Source of the DNA: Thereva unica
Lineage: Eukaryota; Arthropoda; Insecta; Diptera; Therevidae
DNA length: 64,000 bases
Assembly: GCA_949987705.1 (NCBI GenBank)
Contig: OX465283.1
Span: 2,398,207 to 2,462,206, forward strand
Reading direction: 5' to 3'
In this document: positions 56,903 to 64,000 of the stretch, piece by piece
How the letters are laid out: each line of letters begins with the position of its first letter
Position numbering within the stretch: position 1 is the stretch's first letter
Made by a program: the position numbers and the translations under genes
The notes under the pieces: model-generated
What the model saw: the letters and a program-made list of their open reading frames with translations, nothing else
Databases searched by the model: none
What the model was told of the DNA's origin: nothing

Positions 56903-57303
56903 CAAACGTTGCAAGTGTGGCACGGTTTCTGTGCCCTAACCACTAGTGTCGTGAAGCCTACCGCTACAATACCCTTCCCTTAAAAAACATGAAACCCAGA
57001 AGCCGTGATGGTTTGTTGTGACGTTTGCGTTACGATGTTTTCCCGGCCTTATAGTGAGTTCTCTATTAGTAAGCCATTTTCTATCGTTTGAAATGATCCA
57101 AAAGCAAGGAAATTCGTTGTTACTATACGAAGCCAAATTCTCTGGACATGGGCCCTTGCAACTACCACCTGTTCCAATCGATAACGCATGACCTGGCTGG
57201 GCAGTAATCCCGTTTACGGAGAAGCCTAAAATTGCGTCGGATATGGGGATCGCCCTCAAAAAAGGGATTTTACGATGCGGAATCCACATGCTGCTAGAAA
57301 GAT
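56903..57303. other. Unassigned; 132-codon motif-less frame
   Basis: A minus-strand open frame at 56936-57334 has no recognised domain and runs into the inverted-repeat element. It could be a degraded transposon segment; not called as a gene. Confidence 0.35.
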
Positions 57304-57718
57304 AAACATCCCAGCGGAAAATGAAGCGATTCAAAAAGGCTACTGAATCGATTCTTTTGAAGCAGAAAAGTTCTTCTCTTAGCCTTGCCGTTCATTTCTT
57401 TTTTACCATTGCATGTCCTAGCGGGGAAGCGATTCAATTAAGTGTATTTGTAACGATTCGAAAGCGATTATTAAGAATGTAAAAGAAAGCACAATTGACA
57501 ATTTCCTTTTGCCAGTTACCCTAATGCGCATGATCAAGGTCTTATAAAATATCCAAAAAAAGAAATTGTGAAATACTAAGAGCTCTTCGCTCTAAAAAAT
57601 ATTGATTTTCTCTCTGGGACGATGTGTGCTTACAAAAAGATTCCTTTGGCCGTAGCATAGAAGCGATTCTTTTGGGCTTCCGTTGGAAGCACGTCTAATA
57701 TTTCCCGCTGGAATGTTA
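57304..57718. repeat. Inverted-repeat element with CCAGCGG ends
   Basis: AACATCCCAGCGGAAAAT at 57304-57321 and the inverted AACATTCCAGCGGGAAAT at 57701-57718 match at 16 of 18 bases. Between them, AAGCGATTC-like words recur (57323, 57430, 57661). No frame of note. No target duplication recognised. Probably a small DNA transposon, but the family is unknown. Confidence 0.5.
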
Positions 57719-59870
57719 GCATTTTTCCAAAATAAAACATAAAATTAAAAAAAAAACAATACAAAAAAAAACTTTACATATTTGTGCAAAACTGTTCATT
57801 TGATATGAATATCTATTTTGAGACTGAGTGCTTCTCTTTGGTTTCTTTAAGACCGTAGAACAATGTGGTGGCAGTGTGCCATGTGGAGACTTACGTGCTT
57901 TTGAAACCTCAAATATGAAAATAGAAAGATCAAAAACTGCGGTTGCGGCTGCATTGCACGTGACTAGGATACTTAATACAGTAGTGAGCCTCTAGTGTGC
58001 TACTGGGAAATATTTCATTCGGATGCAACCTTGAACAGTTTTGAAGTCTGTTCGTATTTTGTGCTCTATGCAAATTCAAGGCTGCTTTTGGGAATGTTTG
58101 ATAAGAGTTTAGACAGATCTGCTAAAATATTTGAAATATTTGAACGAAACTTGGTTCCTTCTATGAACGAAGCGAGATCGAGTTGGTCCAGATGTGTTTG
58201 ACTAATTCCATGAGTGGTCCCACACATAATTAAAACTGCTTGTCACTAGTTGTTCTATGTTTGAAATTGTTATTCCAATCACGTACTACGGAAAACATTA
58301 GATTACACAAAATTGCGTACAGCATGTAAATCGTGGATTGGTGGAGCTTTAAGGCAAATTACACACGGCCTAACCTTAAGCCCTTCTGCAAGCTTTCTTC
58401 GTCGCAAGGAACGATCTAAGCCCGCGCGGGATTCGTGTAATTCACCGTGCAACAAGTCATTAACTCGGCCTTAGAGTCGCAGGTAATAAAACAATTTTAC
58501 CATTAATTATGTAAGAAGATAATTTCCATTTCACAAGTGAGTCTCGCAATCGATGGCGCGGCATGGGAGAGCGTAGCAGCATAAAAATTAACGCCGGCCC
58601 TGAAGCTTCCTACAATCTCCGCCACTTTCCTTGACATAGAGAAGTGAGCAATTTGACAAAAACAACAACAACAACAACAAAAACGACAAAACAAGGCGTT
58701 CGGACGGTTGTCATTAAAATCTGTTAAAACATCATTAATTTCGACTTAAGACGACCGAGAGCGACGCCAATTAAGACTTCTTGCGGCCGAGCACGGGTGC
58801 GCTCCTTGGCCAGCGCCGAATGGTAGCTAGCGGTGAGATCTAGATGAGATTAGTGCGGTAAGTGCCGGTTTCGTAACCAGCTCCGAAATCTGTTCCTACT
58901 ACACTACACGATGATGGACGATCCCAGAAGCCGAGAGATTTACGGCCGCATGTCCCGCCCGAGGCGAGGCGAGTGAGTCGCTCAAATGAGGTGATAACAG
59001 GCGGCTTATTAAATCCATTTTTCCACAATCAGAAACACCTCAATCACACACGAGTCAAGGGCCGTGAGTCGCAATGCCCACGGGGAGCGCGGTCAAATTA
59101 GTGCGCCGCCGTTGCGCAGTGCAGCAGAATATGCCATTACGCTGCCAGATGAGCCAGATAATGGCACTCTGCACGTCGCCCACACTTTCGGGCATAAATG
59201 TGTGCATTGGCGCCGATGTTTCCAGGTGATGTACATCTCCAGCACTCACCTGTGGACAGCACGCCATCTCAGGATATATACCTGGATTCTTTATGGCCAT
59301 GTTTGCTTTATCCGCGGAATATAAATTACGGCGTCGTGTTTTTTTTGGTCAATTTCGTCGTTCTTTCATGCCCGCGTAATAGCTGGAGGATGAGGAATGC
59401 CATATCGCAATGTGTTTTTGGAGAGGGAGGGGGTATACGGTAGATAAGGTGACCGGCGCGCGAAAATGGCTACCTTAAGGCTGACCACTGCTGTTGAAAC
59501 GTGAACAGGTCAATAAGGCTCGCGTGTTGATTTAAGATGACACCAGGGAACGTTACATAACCCCGGTGCAGCGAGAAGTTGGCTTTCAATTTACTCTTCT
59601 TGCAGCGACTTTGAACGTTGGTTAAAGGAAATTAGAAATTCGAAGTGGGATTTATGAAACAACGAGTCTGAACTAAGTATAAGCGGTAACCAGTTTAAAG
59701 TTGGAAAAGATGAAAGGATACGGTTGTAGCAGATGCAGAGAAATTACTCCATACATCGCACTGGAGAACTTTGGCCAGTAATCGAGAAGACTGGAGACTG
59801 GAAAACGCTCTCCAGATTACTCTAGGATTACTCATTCAAAATATCTCGGGATTCGAGATTTTACACCTCA
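57719..59870. other. 2.1-kb stretch without gene; repeat-poor block at 58.4-59.4 kb
   Basis: 57740-57770 is A-rich low complexity. A (CAA)n microsatellite lies at about 58661-58681. About 58360-59440 has the texture of the other repeat-poor blocks, including CATCATTAATTTCGACTTAAG near 58730. Overlapping frames on both strands at 59055-59443 carry no motif. Confidence 0.35.
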
Positions 59871-59879
59871 AATTACCCG

Positions 59880-61450
59880 CAATCTTGGATTAAATGTGGA
59901 GTGACAAAGAAAGTCTTACTTGGTGCCACACCAGCAGGTCGTTACAGAGAGATCGGGAAACCTCGGAAAAATTATCGAAGAAGCAAAGGTCCACCAAGGA
60001 CTGAAGCTACAAAACATATAATAGTAGGTCTGGGTAAAAATTCGTGGCTTTTCTTAGTGATATTTCCGTGCTCAGCTATGTCCCTATGAGTTGGAGACGG
60101 GCGAGGGTCGTCGGCCTTACAACGGGCGAACAAAGGCCGCTTGGGGTTTTAAGGGACATATGATGGCCGTAGAGTTTTTAACGGAAGCCATACAGCCCCA
60201 GGTCGGCCAAACTTGTCCAAAGGATTAAAATGGCTGAGTACTGAGCTGTACACCCGACGGGCATATAAAGGCCAAGTACATAGCCTGAGGCATTGCCTAG
60301 CAGCTATGCTGCGCTCGAGAATAACACAAGCGAATTTGAGAACCGAGACGGTAATAAAATACGCCAAAGAAGGAACACCACAAGGATTCGTCATCTCCCC
60401 TTTACTGTGGTTAGTAACGATGAATAGTACATATACTACAAAGACTAGACAAAAGCAAAGCTAAGGTAGTAGCATACGCAGATGACGTAGTGACTAGGAA
60501 TGTTTCCAACAGTGATTAATGAAATCATGTAAGGATGCGTAAATGAAGTTGGCAGCTGGGAAAACTGATGTGATGAAATCGAAAATTCCCATCTTAAGTC
60601 TCCCCAGATTGGGGGGCATACTCTCACCGTATCCTCCAGAGGGAAATTTCTGGGTCTAGTACTGGATCCTAAACTCAATTGGAAGACGAACATCGATGAA
60701 AGGATAAAAAAGACTGACTAGCTTTCTAGCCTGTGAAAAGTCAAAATTCTCAAGTATGGTTCGCTAGTATGGTGCCTAGCGGTGAGCAGGGCCTATAAGT
60801 TCATAAAGTTGGGAAGGGTTCAGAGAACGGCAACAGTGGAAGCAACAGACAGAGGCCATGAGGACATGCCCCACGAAAGCTTTCGACGTTCTCTTGCACC
60901 TACTTCCCCCGACCTTCACATCAAACATCTGGCCTCAGGAATTCGGGCCTGGACCTCAAAACCCTACGAACCCTACGGTATGGTCGCTACGACCACAGAC
61001 TACCTCCTCCTAGATTGACCATTAAGAAGGACTTCTTCATCAAACTGCCCTCAAGAAAAGAGTGGTGAAAATGAAATTCCTGCGAAAGTTGGACGTACGA
61101 ATATTCACTGACGGCTTCAATAGGGCGTTGGAGCAGGGGTTTATCTAGAGACCACTAGTAAATCACTGTCCTGGCACCTCCCGATGTACGCTAGTGCATA
61201 TCAAGCTGAAATGCTGGCGATCCTGAAGGCCTGCCAGACAATGGATTTAGAACCTATGTGGATTTAGTATTGGAATTTCCATCGAGGTTAGTGGAACAAT
61301 GCAGAGCTGAACTAGATGGGGTTGATAGAAAGCATAACGTGACTCTCCTCTGGGTTCCCGGTCATTGGAACATTGAGGGAAACCAGAAAGCCGCTTCAAA
61401 CTCAGGTCGATTTCATTGCGTTTCAGTAGCGCATCACAGATACCAATTTT
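59880..61450 (+). pseudogene. LOA/R1-like LINE: RT, C-terminal region and RNase H, degraded
   Basis: YVPMSWRRARVVGLTTGE near 60085 begins the RT. LASYAALE-like and YAKEGTPQGFVISPLLWLVT (60358-60418) are RT blocks 3-4; the YADD region is decayed to YADDVVT in another frame near 60475. KFLGLVLDPKLNWKTNIDER near 60650 is RT block 7. TSPDLHIKHLASGIRAWTSK, FFIKLPSRKEW near 61040, and VYLETTSKSLSWHLPMYAS, YQAEMLAILKACQTMD (RNase H) follow. The end is VTLLWVPGHWNIEGNQKA near 61340-61395, containing the RNase H PGHW--EGN block. Many frameshifts. Confidence 0.82.
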
Positions 61451-62735
61451 GTCTATCATGTTTTTCGATACTCATCGAATCGAACTTCTTTTTGTATCTA
61501 GATCCATACCATCAGCTACGACACTGCTAACATGACTTTACAACCTTGATGGACTTTTTGAGAATCTCATCAACTCTGTTCAGTGATTGGACGCCCGCAG
61601 AGTGTGATTCATGTTTCACATAAAAATTACCAGAACAAGCAAAAGACTATCATAAACTGCCTTCTTCGTACGCAGCATACATTTGTTGCACAACCCTGCG
61701 CAAAAGCAAACGACTTTCCAACACCAATGATCTATGTTTATACACTCGGAGCAACATTCGAGCTGTAATCTTTCAAATGAGAGTTTTATGGCGCCTTTAC
61801 GATCGCCTCACTGGTTTTTGACTTATTTTCAATTTACGCCATCTGTCGGGAAAACTCAACAAACTTTTTCCCAGGCCTTGCTGTGGTGTGACAACTTTCT
61901 TGGGTGTAGATATTAAATATCGTTAAAGCACTACACGTTACCAAAAATCACAAATAAAACCCAGAAATGCTACTGTCAACTTAATTCAATTACTCAACCA
62001 CTGAACTCGCTTCCATAAGCATAATTTCAACTTAACCCAGGTAGCTGTGCTGAGTCGAGTTCAATCGAGCCGCTAACTGAACTCGACTCGCCGGGGTGGT
62101 GAGGCTTGTGTGTTACCGTGAAGCTCTAGTCTATTTCGGTGGTGATAAGACACTGCACGGCAAATTTCAGTCTGGGTCTTCCTTATCGAACAAGACGGAG
62201 TCAATAGACTTAACAAAGTTAGCTACCCTTCCAGCCCCTAATTTTTAAGCTTAAGGTGTAGTTGAGCGCTTTAACCCTACCGGGAACTTACAACAATCCG
62301 ACACACTAATAGCGCACTCCCAAACTATAAGGGATGCCAAAAAAAGGAAGATGAGTCACAGAAGGGACTCTTTATAAACAGAATCGTTCTAATTGTGGAC
62401 AGATGGGCTAATATACAACACGGTGAAATAATTTCTTTTCGCTTTTAGGTCTTTTTGATCATTTCGAACACTTTCCTCGCTTTTTTAGTCAAAACTGACA
62501 CTAAATGCTGCTGTCACTGTATTTATTCCCTCCAAGCTCCTCCCTTATTCTAGATCTCACCAGCAAAACCTCGAGACCCATCTACATATTACTAGAACAA
62601 TTGAGACTCTTTCTCTTCGCAATCTCTAGAAACTTCGAGAAGCTTGCCATGTTCAATAACAATTACTTTAAACTCTAAATAATAGATGGCGCCACGTCAA
62701 CTGACTGCAAAAATCGTTACAAATTACAAACGTAA
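61451..62735. other. Unassigned stretch
   Basis: No feature is recognised. ACTGAACTCGACTCGCC and GAGTCGAGTTCAATCG near 62055-62095 are partly inverted, perhaps the end of a small element. Confidence 0.35.
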
Positions 62736-62739
62736 TCGA

Positions 62740-63130
62740 ATAGGTTTGAGGATATGAGGAAGAGATGACGATCTTGAGTTTGAACTAACATTTGGGTAAC
62801 ATTGTTCTACACCTGAGTTGTTCTATTAATGAACGAATTCTTTGTCTGTAGCGTGTGCGAGAAGAAGGGCTGTAAACAAAGTAAAGGAGTCGAGCGGGCT
62901 AATTCAGTGCGATTTCCGTAGAGGCGTAGAGAAAGCGTTTATTTCGATGGGTATTTGTTTGCCCTCTTACGGTGGACCAGTATCGTGCTGTCACGAGTAG
63001 TTTAACAGCCTTTTTTGGATGTTATCTATAACAAAACTGATTTTCGAAGCCCAGATAAGAGAATATTCGTGAGTAGGCATTTTGGTAGATTGGTGAGCAG
63101 CTCTGTATCCAGATATAACTCCTTCTTGCG
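62740..63130 (-). pseudogene. Jockey-like LINE ORF2 C-terminal fragment
   Basis: The minus strand reads EYSLIWASKISFVIDNIQKR near 63060-63000, comparable to EYNSLIWGGAPKTTLAWLDK of the copy at 15.6 kb. IPIEINAFSTPLRKSH and NNSGVEQCYPNVSSNSRSSS follow, comparable with the QQLDCGTAFRSQYFRTPTTS end of that copy. Stops are frequent. Only the last third of ORF2 remains. Confidence 0.6.
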
Positions 63131-64000
63131 GATATCCATTTGCTATAGTGCCATCCAAAAACAGCGTCTGCCATTAAACGAGAAGTGTCTCTGCCCGTTC
63201 CCTGATGCTTCGACCTCATTTTCATCCATTTAACCGAGAAAGTACGGACTACCTAAAATACAGACCGTTCCTCTCTAAACTCCAATCCAACTACCGTTAA
63301 GTCCGTCGAACTAGATATATTGGTAGATCACTTAAACTTAAACAGATCACTAGAAATGCGACGTTTTTAGAAATCCAAAAAATATTCTAAAACAGCTGAT
63401 TGAACAACAACAACAACAACGTCGTCCACATGTCGTCTTTATTTATACAAATGAGCATAGAAGCCTCTATTAATATTCATGAGCCACTCGAAGTGCGTTT
63501 CGAAAATAAAATTTTTCATTATTAGTAGCCGCAAATGATCAGCAACTCAATTAATCTCGGCCTGATACGATCTGCAGCCCGATCGTGCATCCATAGCAAA
63601 ACACGTGAAGTTCATTAAGCATGTTTGGTATTCCCACACACAAGGCACTCTTCTGCTGGGTCTCTGAAGAAAAGCCTACCGAGTACATTTAAGCTCCTTA
63701 AACATAGATGTATAACGGTATCATTCATTACTGCATCACTAGTGATCATGCTGCATCATTTGATCATGTCGAGAACCTATTCCATGTCTCTGGATATGGT
63801 TCGAAATGCGGTCATAAAACTTGAGTAGGTACTTCGTCTTGCAGCACGACCCATCTTGAGCCGAACGGTTCGACCTTCCCAGTGGGTCGCTGCTGAAGAT
63901 CAAATGTGAAATACCGAATAAGAAACCAAATTGAAAGAATCAGAATCCCAATGATGGATGATTGCGCAGCTGCCCTTAAGCCACCTTGAAGATCGTTCAT
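63131..64000. other. Unassigned; (CAA)n microsatellite
   Basis: A (CAA)n run lies at about 63404-63422. A minus-strand frame at the window edge (63812-64000) encodes a hydrophobic stretch SSIIGILILSIWFLIRYF, but it starts at the very last base of the window and has no other support, so I do not call it. Confidence 0.35.

Noticed and set aside
56936..57334. 132-codon minus-strand frame as a gene
   Set aside because: No motif, no splice signals, and it runs into an inverted-repeat element.
63812..64000. Membrane-protein exon at the window edge
   Set aside because: A hydrophobic run is present, but the frame is cut by the window end and there is no other evidence.

Overview
This window is eukaryotic nuclear DNA, most probably from an insect and plausibly a fly. 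There are no dense operons or ribosome-binding sites, and long stretches are non-coding. The transposon mix (Jockey/CR1-like, RTE-like and R1/LOA-like non-LTR elements, BEL/Pao, Tc1, hAT) is typical of arthropods. Nearly every open frame that can be recognised is a decayed transposon fragment. I found no functional rRNA or tRNA gene and no CRISPR array. The dipteran assignment is inference from general character only.

The one credible host-gene feature is an exon at 47065-47197 (+). A pyrimidine-rich tract and AG precede it, a consensus CAG|GTGAGT donor ends it, and it encodes a 29-codon signal-peptide-like N-terminus. It looks like the first coding exon of a secreted or membrane protein. The rest of that gene is not visible, so the sequence after it reads as a long intron and much of the sequence before it as 5' intron or regulatory DNA. 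Blocks free of recognisable repeats (about 10.2-11.3, 13.9-15.0, 16.8-18.5, 20.6-21.9, 24.5-25.1, 36.1-38.3, 40.7-42.7, 46.3-47.1, 52-53.7 and 57.7-59.8 kb) alternate with transposon-rich blocks.

Transposon layout. 1.6-2.9 kb: a LINE reading frame split by an 851-bp hAT-type element with 8-bp target duplications. 6.6-8.1 kb: an internally deleted LINE of the same family. 15.2-16.8 kb: a Jockey-like reverse transcriptase surrounded by palindromic MITEs. 18.6-20.5 kb: LINE tails. 22.2-22.8 kb: LINE plus a tRNA-derived SINE. 25.1-25.6 kb: a 476-bp TIR element. 26.8-29.3 kb: a LINE tail split by a 2.03-kb AT-rich insertion carrying repeated CTTATATAAG palindromes. 30.1, 34.0-36.1, 38.3-40.7 and 43.1-45.0 kb: further LINE fragments. 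45.1-46.3 kb: a Tc1 transposase remnant and a TA-flanked TIR element that itself hosts two MITEs. 48.7-50.4 kb: a Jockey-like element. 51.3-52.0 kb: a BEL/Pao integrase remnant. 53.8-56.2 kb: a Jockey fragment and the best-preserved RTE-like element. 56.5-56.9 kb: a second SINE copy. 59.9-61.5 and 62.7-63.1 kb: LOA-like and Jockey-like fragments.

Several short repeat families recur within the window: the ~97-bp palindromic MITE, the SINE, a GTTTCAGGAGGCATAACACTCC core, a ~60-bp LINE 3'-end motif, and repeat pairs A, C and D. Together they give a readable relative chronology of nested insertions. All family names rest on motif recognition by eye; no search was run.
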